This document shows, one piece after another, positions 1 through 14,369 of a stretch of DNA of 64,000 nucleotides (positions within the stretch are counted from its first letter, which is position 1; the number at the start of each line of letters is the position of its first letter). The position numbers and the translations under genes were made by a program. The notes beneath the pieces were generated by a model. It was not told the origin of the DNA, did no database searches, and saw only the letters and a list, made by a program, of their open reading frames with translations. The DNA comes from Climacteris rufus (taxonomy: Eukaryota; Chordata; Aves; Passeriformes; Climacteridae), in assembly GCA_013398175.1 (NCBI GenBank), contig VZRZ01004834.1, positions 359,812 through 423,811 on the forward strand. Reading direction: 5' to 3'.

Positions 1-1599
1 TACTAGATTAGTGTAATTTTTAAAAAAATAACAGAATTGAGAAAACTACATGAGCTAGTGTAAATCTGCTCTTCTATGAAAGTCTCTGCTACATTCAAAA
101 TAATTGAAATTGCAAAAGCAACCTGCTCTCTAGTGCTTGGCAAATATGTTCCTGTATGAGATGGAGTAAAGAAATTCTTTACTGTTCATATGCTTGTAGT
201 TAATGCATACAGAGAAAGGCTTTACTATAATAAGTGTAATCTTTTCGTACTGATAGCAGTGTCAAGACTCACATTTAACTTGCACATATGGTCCAAAAAT
301 ACTTTCGTTCATACAGAAGTTGTAAGCCATGTGCTGTTACCATTTAGGCTCTATTTTTAGTAGTGGGCAAGTGGTATTTGAGGTGGGCCATACACTGGTG
401 CCCCAGTTTGTTAGAGGGTACACAGTTTCCTTTTGGCCTATGTCATCAGAGTTTTTTTGCAATTAAAAGGTTTTGAATTTATAGAAGCTGTGAAGTGACA
501 CCAGTTTGTAGAATACAGCGGTAGTTGTACAATACAAAAAGTTGATGAAAAAAAGGAACCGTTTTCTCCTTGTAGAATTTACCCTTTCAGTATAATCATG
601 CAAGTAATTGATGCATACCAACAGTATTCCCACAGTCAGTCCAGCAACTGGTGCCTGTGTGGTACTCATCTATATTGGAGCCATGTCAAATACTAAATTC
701 ACCTGGAAAATAAAATAAAAAACTTGTGAAGGAGGTCATAGTAAGCAGGTTATATTATTATGTAGCTTTACCATGTAGATGTTTTTAGGAGGAAAGGGAC
801 ACGAATCAACTAGTTAGATTTTTCCATAAATAAGAACAGTGGCTCAGGTTGCTTTATGTAGTCTATTTCTGCTGATTTTGAAGTAGCTTTTTTTAGAAGT
901 TATGAAGGCAGAAAAAACAACACATATATTAGGTCAACTTTTTCTCAACTATAAATATTGTGAAGAAGGGACAGCAGTGGTATTTTTCTTTATATTTTAG
1001 TGCTAACTGTAAGGTTAAAAGCCCTGGTGTATTGAATGCAGATACTATCGAAATAGGTACTTCAATATAAACAGTATTTTTTTGTATGATACAGCATTTA
1101 CCAGTAGATTAACTCACCTAGTGACTCCTTAATATTATTGTTTATTCTTCATTTTCCAGTGTTAGTGTAGAACGTGTGAATTCCAGTATTTCTTATGATG
1201 TCTATTCTGTATTTTGTAATCATAGAATGGCAAGTTCAATGAAAAATGCTTCTAGAAAAAGCTATATACATACTTGGTGTCTGTTGATGGTATGTTGACC
1301 CAATTAAAAAACATGGATTTGGAAAATGAGTTGTATTCAAAGCATCAGGTCTGTAAAGAGTTAGAAACGTATTTTAGTGTGTCTCCTGTAGAAATCTTGT
1401 TACATCTTTTGATAAAAATTGAGATCGTAGGGAAAAGCTAGGACTTTTTTATTATTCAACATGGTGTTGAATAATTGGGACAACCACACAGCGGTTTAGT
1501 GATGCTATTAACTGTGGTGGGGAATAGAGTTAGATATGTATCCTGATTGTGTTTTAATGTTGTAATTGTACCATTAAACATACACAGAAGGGAACTACA
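1..1599. other. Unique AT-rich intronic DNA, nothing recognised
   Basis: No open frame with recognisable domains, RNA gene or repeat family identified on either strand. Confidence 0.6.
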
Positions 1600-2084
1600 T
1601 GTCCTCTTCTCCTCTGGTGAGACCCCACCTGGAGTGCTGCATCCAGCCCTGGGGTCCTCAGCACAGGAAGGTCACGGACCTGTTGGAGTGATTCCTGAGG
1701 GATGAGTACCTCTCCTATGAGGAAAGGCTGAGACAACTCTCCAGGCTAAAAAACCCCAAGAGAAGAGTATGGAGAGACCTTATAGCAGCCTTCCTGCACC
1801 TAAAGGGGTCCTAAAAGAAAGTTGAAGATAAGTATTTTTAGCAGGGCCTGCTGGAATAGGAGAGAGTGGTTTTCAGCTGAAGGACGATTGATTTATATTA
1901 GATATGAGAGAAGGGTCTTACAATGAGGGAGGTAAAAATCTGCAAGAGGTTGGCCAGAGAGGTGGTGGGACAGGGTTCTGGGCAACCCAGTCTGGTGGAA
2001 GAAGTTTCTGCCCACGGCAAGGAGGTTGGACTAGATGAGCTTTAAAGGTCCATTCCAACCCAAACCATTCTATGGTTCTATGAT
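1600..2084 (+). mobile_element. CR1 LINE, 5'-truncated 3' tail
   Basis: Contains the CR1 blocks GAGACCCCACCTGGAGTGCT and CATCCAGCCCTGGGGTCC. Further on come GGTTGGACTAGATGAGC and a terminal CCATTCTATGGTTCTATGAT, the avian CR1 3' end, in + orientation. Reading frames are broken, for example by a stop in the usual GGAGTGAGTCC region. This is an inactive non-LTR retrotransposon fossil; the left boundary is approximate. Confidence 0.9.
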
Positions 2085-5000
2085 ATTAATACCGCTTCAG
2101 AGTATACAGTTCACTGTGTCTTTTCCTGCACAGAACATTGGAATGACTCATGAATGTCTGAGTCCTTCATTAGTCAGGTATATAAAGAAGTACCTTTACA
2201 AAATCAAGACCCCAGTGTGTCAGAAAGGAATAATTTATGTTAAGATTAAAAGACTAAGATCATTCCTGACAAGGAAACAGTTGATTTTTTAAAACTAAAA
2301 AAGAGTGTGACTTTTTTCCAACTTCTGGATTTTTTTTCTTAAGGAAACAAAGGTATATTTTTAAGGATTTCCTGCATTTCTGTCACAATTTTTCGGTCCT
2401 AATTTGACTGTGAGGCAGAGATTTCTTTGAGAAACTAGAGTCAGTTAAGGCTGATGAAAATGAAGTTGATTTCAGAAAATAAAGATACACAAGTTCATCT
2501 CCCTTTTACTTAGACTTTGACACATATTCCTAATCAAATAACTTTATTAAAATGAGCAACACCATTAGATAGAATAGTGAAATTGTATGACTATATCACT
2601 GAAAATCATGGAAAGCGTAATTAAAGCAATGAGGAACTGATGAGGAAGTGCAATATGGGTTGCAAAAATATATTTCAATTTCAAATCGTAGGAAATGAAA
2701 AAGTAGTAGAATTTTAAAATTTTGACTGAATATTATCCTGAATTTAAATGAAATGATGCACTTTGTACCTTTGCTTGGAGACCATGACTTTAAGTAGCCA
2801 CTGGTACTCTGGAGACCACACATTGGTAAGCAACATAATAACTTTTTGGAAACACCTGACAAGAGAAAGCATGATTCCTTCACTTGCTGGTCATTGTCTG
2901 GCTGATAAAATTTCAGTGCAGTGTTTTTTAATGGACATTTGAGGCTTAGATACATTGGTTCGTGTTTGTTAAGTGTTTGTTTTCAAGTGACAAATTTTGA
3001 AGTGATGTGAAATCAGCAGTGGCGTGGCCTTCAGAGATTCTGATACTTTTTCTGTTAATTCATCTCTTTTAGCAGATTCAGGAGCTTGTTTTTTGGAAAT
3101 TGGTTTTAAGCTGCTTCAGGTCAAAGCCTTCACCAGAACTGTTTATAATTTTGTACTGTATAAACCTGAGGAGCAGTGCAAGGGAACTTGCTGCTTGTTC
3201 TGTCTTTACTTCCTGTGCAAGTAAATAAAATATTTGGCACTTTCCTTGAAGTAAGTCTTCTACCTTTCCAATGTTACTCATTTTGAAATACTTAAGACAC
3301 AGACGCACACAGCTTGTCTTTTAAAATCAATTCTGCAATCTCCACCAGTACTAGGAACTTACAGAATATTTTTTTCTAAAAAAATTCTATATAATATTAC
3401 AGTAGAAAAGATAAAAAGCAATTATCATAGGGCATTATTCTCCATTCCTTTTTCTTACTGCAGTTAAAACTTCCTCTTCCCTGTGTTCCAAAGTAATCAA
3501 TATTATTTTTCCAGTCAGGAAAGACCTAGTTGTTGATGATAATGTTTTCTGTCACTTTTGTGAAAATTTAACTGTTAAAAAAGAAAATTTTTCTCATTTT
3601 ACTTCTGCCATTCTTAACAGGTCCTGGACCCTACCAAAAGCTCTATTGTTTCTAAACTATCTGTGTTGTAGGTCTGTACCTCCACAGTGTCTGACAGCTT
3701 TTTCATCTGAAATTGCACAAACATGACAAATATTTGTAGAAGCCATAGATTGCTTCTCCCACCTCTGCTGCCTTCCTATTGGAAAATATCTGTTTGGGGA
3801 AACTCTTACCGTGTTCTTGACACTTCACTCAAGCTGATTTTGTGTCTTATGAAGAAACACACTCTGAGTCTCCTCAAGATTTTCATGGCCTGTGTATGCT
3901 CTATATGTTTTTTTTAACAAAGAAATATGTTGATTTTCAGATCATTGAAATTTGGAAAAAAACCTCTTTTTTACAAAGAGAATCACAAAAACAATAGAAT
4001 ATTTCCTATACTTAGAATACCTCTGACAAAAGCCTTCTGTACCAGCTATTACATGGGATCATTTTCTTAGAGATCTCTTTGCTGTGGGAAGCTTAATGAT
4101 TTTCCTGAGCTCTTGAGTATTGTCTTTCAGATTTGGATCTCTAAAAGTCATTTGGAGAGCTGGCAACTTAGACCTTCCCGTCTTGGGCCACTTGTCCGAG
4201 CCTGTTCTCTGATCCTATTTCTCATGTATCCATTTGTCTAAGCTTCTCTCCTTTGTCTTACTGTGTTCAGACCTCACTCTTTTTTCCTTCATCACTAACA
4301 GAATGCACCTCTAGTAGCAGAAGCTGAACAAACATCTTGGTTGGAATTGAATTGCCAAACATATTTCAATACTGAGTTGCTCCTTTCCTCCTGTTAAAAT
4401 TAGCCTGCAATCAAGTCACGTACTCTACTCAGTATATGTTGCCTAGATTTATTTTCACTGTTTTCAAGACTGTCATGGGATGTGATAGAACGTAGTCAGT
4501 ACACACAGGTTTTTAAATCTGCAAGTAGCAGACTTTAGACTTGCCTGAAATCCTGATGGAGACCATACACAGTCTCCTGTGTCCTAATGTTTGAATTGGC
4601 ATAGAAATGTTTTCCCTAAATTAGATCCCATGTGTTGTTAATTTTTATGGCCTTAATGTCATACTAAGATACACTCACAGCCAAAGAACAGGGACATTAC
4701 ACTACATTGTAGTCCAACTTTATAGTAACTTCTGTGAGCTGTTGGGGGATATGGGGAAGGAATGAGATTTCATCTTTCTTTCATTTTTTTTTTCTCCTTC
4801 ACTGCAATGCCCGTTTGCCCGTTTTCTCATGCACAGATCAATGGCTTTCCCTCCACAATGTTCAAGGAAAGGGGAATGTTTTCCTAAGAACTGCCAGTCT
4901 CCTTTTCCAGCTTCTCTTTGAAAGTTAATTGGAAAATAAAAATAAACCAACTTCTTGACATGACGTATCTTCAAAACGGTCTTAACTATTTCAATCTATT

Positions 5001-8000
5001 GGCTACATGGTGGTTTAGATCTATGTAAGGAGACTTTGCTTTTGTGATCTATGCTCCATGCTAAAAGAACACACTCAGATATGTTTCTTGCTTAAGAACA
5101 TACAGAAAACTGTCAGGGAGAGTGAGTCTGAAAGTCTTTTTATAGTCGTATCTCTACTTCTGTATTAGATGAGCAAGGGTTTGTGTGCCCAAAAGCTTGT
5201 ATAATTTTTTTCACCCACAACTGTCAGTGTAAAAGACACCAGTTCCTCCCATAAACCTTGTCCTTTACATGTACACTATGATGTAATTTTACAGAAATTA
5301 GACGTAGCTTGTTTGGTTTTAGATGGTACTGAGTTTCTGAAAAGCAGTAGAGGTGATTTAGAGAGACCCTGGTCAAATTAGGGGAACTAGTTTTCATTTT
5401 GCTAGCTATTTTTCTGATCCTGATAGCACTAGAAATCTGTCTTTTAATTTAAAATCATTCAAAATAGATTAATTTTCCACTAAAATTTTCTTCAAGCTAT
5501 CCTAAAATTATCTTATCTCAAAATGTGTATGGAAACATTGTTATAGCAATAAAAAACATATCACATCAAGAAATTTTCACTTTTGATCAAATTAATAGAG
5601 CAAGAGAAATTACAAATAGCAATTCTGGAACCAGAAGATGAAACAGTTCTTGAGCAGTAAGTTTTATTTGCCACCTGTTGCAATATTCAGAAACCATAGC
5701 ATGTGCTATTAAGTTCCAGGTGTAGACCTTTATCAAAGGTAGCTCAGCAAATTCCTCATTTCAGTCCCAGGTGTGTAACAGCACACCTAGGACTCTTTGG
5801 ACACAGTTAGACATTATGGCACAGCAGGGGATGGTATAAATGTTTAATTATCTAGATTCAGCTTCAGTGGCTGGAAACCAGTGCCTATATATATAAATAA
5901 TGAAGACATTGCTAGTAATAGAGTAAAGTGGCAAACCTCCCAAGGTGTTTTTTTTCCCCCCCAACTCTTTACTTAGGGCTTTATTTAGCTAGTGTCTTCA
6001 AGGAACAGTTTAGTGGTAGGTTGAGGAATTAAATGAAACAGGCCTTACATCTGGGTTAATATCATCTGTTTCTTGTTTACATCTGCTGTGTGAAAAAAAA
6101 GAATTTGAAAGGCCAGCATCTGTTGATGTATGAAATATTGTATGCAAAGTCAAGACGGTTATTCAGCATAGAATGAGTGCATTTATGTAGACAGTTTCAG
6201 CAGAGGTTGAAGTTCACTGCATTCAAGAAAAAATTTAAATAAATGTGAAAAATCCCAGGTTGAAACAAGATGTCACCTATGAAGTATAAACAGGGTATTC
6301 AAAAATTAAAGCTTCCTTGGTTTGAGTTATTATAGAGATGTCTTCATTCAGTGTCAGGAAGATCTACGGAAAAGTCTGGATTTCAGGTAGCTAATTCAAT
6401 TTCAGTCAATTCATGTGTATTACTGTAGGTGGCTTTTGGAGACTTAGTTTCATGTAGTTCACAAACCCTTTATAGCATTCTAGATCTGCAAGAAGTAAAA
6501 TACTGATGTTTAGTAAACCAAGTATGTAAGTAAATTAACAGAATTTCTGTTTGATGTGGGGGATGATATGCTTTCACAAAATAAATCCCTAAAATGTTTT
6601 AATGCTGATGGAATCATAAATGTATCTGTATTAATTCAAGTTGGAGTCTGAGTAATGTTGTTTACTATGTGTACGTGTCTCCCCATTTATCTTTAAATGT
6701 TTAAACTTGGTCAGTGTTAATCACTGGTGTTCATTTAACCTGTTCATCTTTCAGTTTCAGTGTAATTGGTACATAACTTCAGAGTCATGACCTGTTTAAT
6801 TAAGGTGTTCTTGCTCTGAGATACTTGGTCATGTGATTATGAAAGATGATACTTATGCTGTTAACGATTTGGACTTCTTTCACTTGTCGGTATGCAAAGT
6901 ATGGTATCTTTCTAAGAGATTAGAATAGTTTTACCTCTACACCGAAGATAGGGTTCAAATGCCTATTTCTCCCAATGTGTGCAATTGTCTAGTATCTGTT
7001 TGCATTCAATATTAGTTAATTTTTAGTTTATAACACCAGGATGATTATGTATTTTTCAACAAATTGGTTTTGCTCTTTACATGTGAAGCAAATTCTTCTT
7101 ACTTTGCTTCAAATTATTTTTTAGTTTTATCTAATCCTTGTTTGGCTTCTGTTTGTTGTGGACATCATTGTGAGTGTCCAAGGAAAACTTTCAGTGTAGT
7201 AAATGTCTGGCCTCAGTAATTTGGGAGAAGCATAATTGTTTACATTGTTCTTAACATTGCTGTATAGCAAAAAGTAAAAATTAGTTCAAAAATTAATAGG
7301 TCAGACACCAATCGCAAGTGCTCATTAAAAATGTCTAAAAAGCTATATTTTAATCAAGAGAATATGGTCAATATCATTGACCATGTTGCGAAGAGATTTT
7401 TTTGGCCATAACTTATGTTTCCAGAGTTCTTCTAGATTAATATGATTGGTTTTGTTTTATAGCTTATTTGTGTGTTTAACATGTTTTTTATAAATGACTT
7501 TGAAATAAAATAGCTGTGATCCTAGAATGTTAGACTTCTGTAATTTTATTGTACCAAAAGCTTAATAAATTGCTATAGATAGATTTAGTATTATGAATGG
7601 GATTCTGATACTGTGATAGGTCAGGGTTTGTTCATGCCCCAAGTTCACAGAACAGGCTGCCTTCTGCATAAGGCCATAATTTGAAGGGGAGCATGCCACC
7701 AGTTACAAGCTTAGACTTAGCAGCTAGGGAAGAAATGTGGGGCTTTATCAGACCACCATCTTCACTTTCCATGGACTTAAATGTCAGTTAGGTCTAGTCC
7801 AGAACTGAGAATTAAAACGCATGTAACTCCACCTTCTGAGAAGATTAAACATTCTTTCATGAAGAAACCATTGTGTCAGGATTGAATCTCAACAAAAGTG
7901 CCTGTTTAACCACTTTTCTTTCTAAAGCCTCAAACATTTAATCTAGCCCATTTATATAGGCTGCATGTGGTGTCTTCACAGAGCTGACTTGCACCCCTCA

Positions 8001-9269
8001 ACATTGTCAGTAGTGCATACTGAAAAATAAAGGAAGAAGCAGAAGCCACATGGAGATGACAATAGTAGGAGTCAGTGGTTTCTCAAGTTAAATTGATAAG
8101 AGCTTCCAGCTGTGAGTCGGAATATAATACCTAGATAGCCTATTTAAAAAGAATTCTTAAAAAACTACATGCTCTTTTTTAGGAAAATTCCATGTCTTTT
8201 CCAAGGCACAGACATTGTTTTCAGGATGTACTTCTAGAACACCTTTTATTCTGATAAGGGCTTCAAATACTGATGTAATATTTTTCAGGACAGAATTCTT
8301 TTTATAATTCAGTAATATTCTTTGAAAAGTCTGCTATTTAGTTGTTAGCTGCAAATTGAAATTGTAGTGTGCATGCTTTTTTGAAGAGATTCAGTTATTG
8401 ATGTTCTTCAAGACACTTAGTCCATGACTTGATTGCTGTTCTTTCTTAATCTGAATTCTCAGATTAAGAGTTTGGAAGGACATGAAGTACTTACTAAGGT
8501 GTGATCAATTTGTACTGTCAGTCCACATCGTAATATGTACATAAAGAGTTTTACCACTGACTATTTCACTTTCCTGCAAGAGACAATGATGCAAAAGAAC
8601 TGTAAAGCAGGAAGTGATCATTTGACTGTAAATACAATTATCTGAGTGAATTTGAAATAGAACTAATTTTAGGGAAGGCAGTAATTCTCACTAATAATGC
8701 TTTCAAAGCCTGCTAATTTTTACTAGCAGAGAAGTGAAGCATTCACCTAGCTACCTGTGCTGAAGTAGCAGACGGACTTTGCAAATGTGGAATTTGTAGA
8801 TATTTTAAAGTTAGAAATAATTATGGAAGCACAGAGACATCAATATATATAAAATAGAAATACAGGCAGTTAACCATATTTGCTTCCTAACACAGGGGAC
8901 TATTTGACACAGGATTAAAAAAAAAAAGAGAAAAGATCTTTATTTAATTGTTCATAACTTCCTTTTTTCCTTTTGTTAAATATGATTGTTCACTTCAGCA
9001 TATTGATAGTTGTATACTTGGCTCTGTTAGGTATCACTAAGTCTGTTGATTTTTTACCCTTAGTCTCCTATTCTATTTTGAAATTCGTTAAACAAACATA
9101 TTGATGTATATATGATTTTTTTTTTAAATGTTAGATTTTCTTACTGTTCTGTCAGAGTTAACTGTGGCTGCATCTAATGCAGGCAAAAGATATGTAGCTG
9201 TTGTAGTATGCAAGTCCGTGTAGGTTTCCATGCTGGATAGCACAGCATTGAGAATTGGTGGAGGAAAGT
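2085..9269. other. 7.2 kb unique AT-rich intronic DNA
   Basis: I see no gene or clear transposon. The interval contains one strong hairpin (8444-8469) and scattered short A/T tracts. The many short open frames have no recognisable domain content. Confidence 0.6.
8444..8469. repeat. Perfect 11-bp inverted repeat
   Basis: TCTTAATCTGA (8444-8454) and its exact reverse complement TCAGATTAAGA (8459-8469) flank a 4-nt ATTC spacer. In RNA this would form a short hairpin, but it is too short to be a typical miRNA precursor. Confidence 0.85.
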
Positions 9270-9743
9270 GATTGTCTCACCATACCCTGAGCTGGTGCAG
9301 GCTCACCTTGAGTGCTGTGTGCAATTTGGGGCACCAAAATGTATGAAGAACATCAAACTATTAGAGTGAGTCCAGAGGAAGGAGATTAAAGTGGTGAAAG
9401 CTCTCAAGGGCAAGACTTATGAGTAGTGGCTGAGGTCACTTGGCTTGTCCTGGTTGGAGAAGAGAAGGCAGGGGGTGACCTCATTGCAGTCTATGGCTTC
9501 CTCACATAGATGGGGAGATGGGCTGGGGAGCTTCAAATTGGACATTAGCAAAAGGTTCTTCTCCCAGAGGGTGATTGGTCAGTGGAAGAGGCTCCCCAGG
9601 GAAGTGGACGTGCCACCAAGCCTGCTGCAGGACCATCTGGATAATACTCATAGTGATACAGTTTAGTTTTAGGCAGTCCTTTGAGGAGCAGGGAGTGCTC
9701 CTTAAGGAACCCTTCCAGTTCAGGATATCCTGTGATTCTACAT
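9270..9743 (+). mobile_element. CR1 LINE 3' fragment
   Basis: Diverged CR1 in + orientation. It holds a GCTCACCTTGAGTGCTGTGT block, GAGTGAGTCCAGAGGAAGG and TTGGAGAAGAGAAGGCAGGG. A translated stretch near 9550-9600 resembles the CR1 reverse-transcriptase C-terminal tail (KRFFSQRVIGQWKRLPREV). The right end fades in GTGATTCTACAT. Many indels; inactive. Confidence 0.85.
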
Positions 9744-11577
9744 GTCTTATACTTTTTCTGAGAGCTGTGCTGCTGTGACTAAGTTATTAGAGCCTAGGCA
9801 GCAAGTTCATGTAAAGTTGAAGAATGTTTATGTGGGATTCAATACAGCAGTAACTACATGATAAACATCTCGATTTTTCTATTACCATTATGTTACATTT
9901 CATTAGAATTGGATCTTTCATTTTTCTCAGACAATTTCAGTAATGAATGATGACACAGATGATGTAAATGGTGTAATTCTGTTGATTTCAATTTAGTGCC
10001 ATCTGCATACGGACCCCAGGCTTATTGTGGTTCTGTCACATTTCCTCCCATTTGGTCCCTTGTTGATATTGATATTGTGATTTATATTTCTAAAGAACCT
10101 GTGAACACTTAGTGCCATTTATCTTCAGACAATTTACAAGTGTTAATGAAAATGCTCAGCACCTCTAGGCTGTAGATCATTTGTTATTTTTATTAGCTTG
10201 TCCCTTAATGAAGCTGTGACACTAGGAAGATTTTTGAACACAAAGAGGCATAAATAACATCTAACTGAGACTTCAGGAAATAAAAGTCTCAAAATGAAGT
10301 CATTGCAAGATACTTGAATATTATTTAACAGTGCCTGTGAGAGTAAGAGTCTTAGTAAAATAAAAACTTGGAAGTGTAATTTGAATTATTTCTACTATGT
10401 CCCAAATTTGGTGGAACAAAAATATTTAGTATAATAATAGCTCATAATAATTAATTGCTATTAGCATATTTAAGAAAATAAGAAAATATTGTTATAATCT
10501 TTTATTAAACCCACCCCCCTTAATATTTTTAGACATTCTGGAATTGTGGTAAAAGCTGTTAGCATCAATCACTTTGCTAGAAAACTTTTCAAAATTAGTA
10601 ATTCTAATGCCCATTTGTATTACCTTATTCCAACCATAACTGCCTTTTTTTTTTTTTTTGCCAAAAATTTAACTGTCTTTCCTCCATCACAAATTTCTAA
10701 TCCATCAGCAAAGTTGGTCTAACAGCAATTTTTACAGAGGGAATTATTTTTTTCAGGAATTAAGGGGAACAAATAGCCAAAAACAATTGGACTGAGGAGT
10801 TCAAGGAACTCAGTTTTGTGTGGGGATGGCTAAGTTTTAGTGTAAAAAATAACTCTAACTTCTTTGCAGAATCTTAAATGATACTAGACCACCTGGAAAT
10901 TACTGGTTAAACTGAAATAATGAGGATCAATTGAATAAAGAAATAGAGGGGAAAGCTGTAAGCAACTTCCTAGTTGAGTTCCTCAAACATTAGTACTGGG
11001 GAAGACCTTTAATATTTTCACTAGTGGCCTTGGCATAGAGAAGAGGAATACTGTAATTAAATACATCAGTTACACAAAGTGGGATACTTATCAGCACAGA
11101 GAAGCAATGGGATACTGCACAGTAGAGAACCAGATGACCTTGTGAACTCCTGTAGTTGAAAATGAGTGAGATGAAATAACACTAAATGTAAAATCAGAAA
11201 TTGAAGAACTAATAAGAATTTCTGCTCTGAACTACAAGCCAGGGACTCCTGTGTGGTTCAGTCCTGATCAACAGTCCTGAGTTCTGCTTTCCATAGCAGG
11301 GTATTTGAGTCCAAGCTGCTTATTAGGGGCAGTGTTTGCTCCATGCTGTTCTCCTACACTGTGTGCTGGCATGGTCTGAGAGATGCTGGTTAGCAAAGGC
11401 CTGACTGTGCCAGGAAGCGTAAGAATTAGCAGGCAATCCTGGGCCAGCACCTGGCCCTGTGACAGGGTTATGTCTTGCTAGTATAGGCAGTCTCGAAGAG
11501 CAAAGTCTATTTGTTCTTGAAAATTGAAAGCAGAGAGGGTATGTGATTGGTCGCTATAAAAACATCAGGCAGCAAAC
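9744..11577. other. Unique AT-rich intronic DNA with a 15-T run
   Basis: No gene seen. A homopolymer T run lies at 10645-10659. A promoter-like CCAAT/TATA pair sits at 11545-11562, just before an old CR1 fragment. Confidence 0.55.
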
Positions 11578-11860
11578 ACCGAGGGGAGAAAGGAGCTATT
11601 TACACTTAATGACAATGCTGGTGCAAGAATAAATAGAAATAAAACAGTTTGGAAGATGTGAACACTGGAAATTGAAAGGCATTCTTTCCGTTTTAGCCAT
11701 AGGACTTGGACAAGTGTTTTGACATATTTTGAGCTCATTATTTCTAGTTAATTTTAAGATGAAAGTTTATTAAATTGTGAAGTTTAAAAAAAATTATTGT
11801 CTTTAAAACAGGAGGCAACTGGAAGCAATCCATGAGGTCTCTTCCTATCCAGTATTTTTA
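11578..11860 (+). mobile_element. Ancient CR1-like LINE fragment (tentative)
   Basis: GACAATGCTGGTGCAAGAAT, followed by a diverged ATAAAACAGTTTGGAAGATG-type segment and ACTGGAAATTGAAAGGCATT, resembles the conserved 3' part of old amniote CR1 copies. It is recognised from memory of the family and heavily decayed; both borders are uncertain. Confidence 0.5.
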
Positions 11861-14369
11861 TTTAGTGAGCTTAAGTTTCTTAAGAAAATTGCAGGAAGTG
11901 TATGCTCAGTTCTCTTGCTTTCCTGAGACTCTTACAAATCTGAAAATGTAGTTAAAGTGTAGCTTGGTTAACTGTACATTCTCAATATATTAAATAATTA
12001 TTCAAATTTCCAAGGTTGAAGACAGCCTTTGTGTACCATGTTGTAGACTCTGTCCAGTTAGACCAGGTTTATTACATGCCAAACCCACTGCATTTATTTA
12101 ATAAACTCTCATGACCCTGTGGAGTACTGTGTAGGCTTATGAATTCCATTCTGGAAGCAGTGCAGCTGTATTTGTTGAGACATAATAGTGACCGGTTTGT
12201 ACTATGTCCAAATCACACCTGATGCCACAATAGCCATTTTTTCACTGTAAATTTGTGCACCATTCTAGTTCTTCATGAAATTATGAAAGCTCATGAAGGA
12301 GCTGAGCATTGTTAATACAGCACTGTGTGGGAATTATGCACTATCTTCGTTGGTGTGGACTGGACAGTGTTGAGTTGTGCCTGTGCCGTAGTGAAAAAAC
12401 GTAAATTATTGCCTTTACAGATCTTGAATATCATATATTTTATACATGAGCGTCTTCTTTTTATACAGTATAGTTTAGGAAGGATGTGGTCTGGCTTATA
12501 TTAACCCACCTAGATTAGTGTTCCAACTAACAGTTTCTAGTCCTACTGTGCATGTGGAGGCCTTTTTTCCACATTTTTTTGTACATTAATAATCTATTTT
12601 CCCAGTCAAGTGTCTTACTTGATAATTGTACTCTAGGCTGAAAAAAATGTATGAGCAAAACTACTAGTATGTGCCTTAAGGGTAATAAAAAAGTGACACA
12701 AAAGAGATACACTGTCCATTAGGATAAGAACACCATTAGTGCAAAAGGGTACAAAATTATAGCCACCTATTTTTCTCTTATGCTTGAAAGGTAGAGTAAT
12801 GTAAATATGTACTGTATCACATGCATGCACAAGAAGTGATATTTTATGCTGACCTGGTTGTTTATGTCCATTATAACTGTTCATACATAATATATCCATT
12901 CACTGCAAAGCCAAGAGCAAATGTCTAGTATATTCACCCTCTCAGTACACAGGATTTTTGTAGTGCAAATACACATACCCCTTAAAATATATGTAAAGGT
13001 GTTGGTCTCATACCACTATTGTAAACTTTCCCACTTTTTTAAACTGGTATTGGAATTCTTGGGATATTTAATACAATTTTGGGGGATAGATATCCATTTG
13101 TCATTACAGATATAAGGCAAATAAACATTACAGCAGTTTTGGCATTCAGTTGAACTGATTATAACATGAAAGTGTAAGTCAGTACCACAGCACAGACTAG
13201 TGGCAAAATATTGAAAAAATAAGTAATCTTTATGGACTTTTACAGTAAAAAATTCAGAGATTAACTTTGCTTGTGTAATATAATTCACTGACTAAATGCA
13301 TTAATTTAACAGAAGGAAATGGAAAGGGGGCTTGTGTGTACAGACAGCAGTAAAATGAAAAGGAAAAGTTTCTGTTTCATTAAAGTTATAACCAGACTGC
13401 TTTTTCCAATATATGCGCATAAAGTAGATATGATTTATTCCATTCACTCCAAAATAATAATTTTCTATCTTTGAAATAGATCTTGGTAGCTACCAAAGAT
13501 GCATCTGTATTCTAGAGATGAACCTCTAGAATGATGTCTGTATAGATGAATCCTACAGACATTGTAAAAGCCTCTGTGTTTTCCAAAAAAATTGAATGCT
13601 GGCTATTGATAGGACATGCTATATATAAATCTTCCACAGTCACAGACAGTTACTTTCATTTAAAAAGAATGTCAATCCCCAGATTTTTAAAGGAAGCACC
13701 TCATAGAAAGCAACACAGATTTTCCATCAGCAGTAGTGGAAGTCAGTACTTTTGGCTGTAAGAGTGAACAGAGACTTCAGATGGCAAGAGCAAAGGGGAA
13801 TTACTGTTTCTTTAGGGCGAACATCAGCCGTGTTTTGGTGGTGTGTAGAACCAAATACATAAGATTTTATATTTTAGCTGACTTCTAGATATCATCTAGT
13901 CTAATTCAAGGAAGTTTGAATTCTAAGTAATAAGCAGAATACTAAAAAGTTTTACTGCTCTCAGGGACAACTAATAGTACTGTTGTCATTTTACTGGTAA
14001 ATTTGGGGAGATTTTAATGTATTCTGAAAAAAAACAATAACCAGAAAAGCAGTTTAATCTCATTTTCTGAGGAGATAATGTTCCAAGTGATCCTCACAGT
14101 CCCAGAACCAGGAAACTCACTTGTGAAACTAATAGTTTTTCGGAAACACTGTTATATTTCAAAGAGGCAAAATGAGGAAAGATCAGCAGAAATAGAGACT
14201 AGACATAAGGAAGATGCCATTGGCCCCTATTGATACTGGGGTTATATTAGCTGAAATGCACAGATTTGCGACAGAATTGTAAATTCTGTGACTGCACAGA
14301 GGAAGGTGACATGTTACTTAGTGCCAGCGCTGGTTTGGCAGTGTCTATTCCACATCATCATGTGCACTC
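11861..14369. other. Unique AT-rich intronic DNA, nothing firm
   Basis: Overlapping short open frames near 12527-13288 lie on both strands in low-complexity composition and have no domain features. No RNA gene or repeat family recognised. Confidence 0.55.

Noticed and set aside
9445..9666. 73-codon frame that looks protein-like
   Set aside because: Part of a CR1 element; the protein-like stretch is the decayed ORF2 tail.
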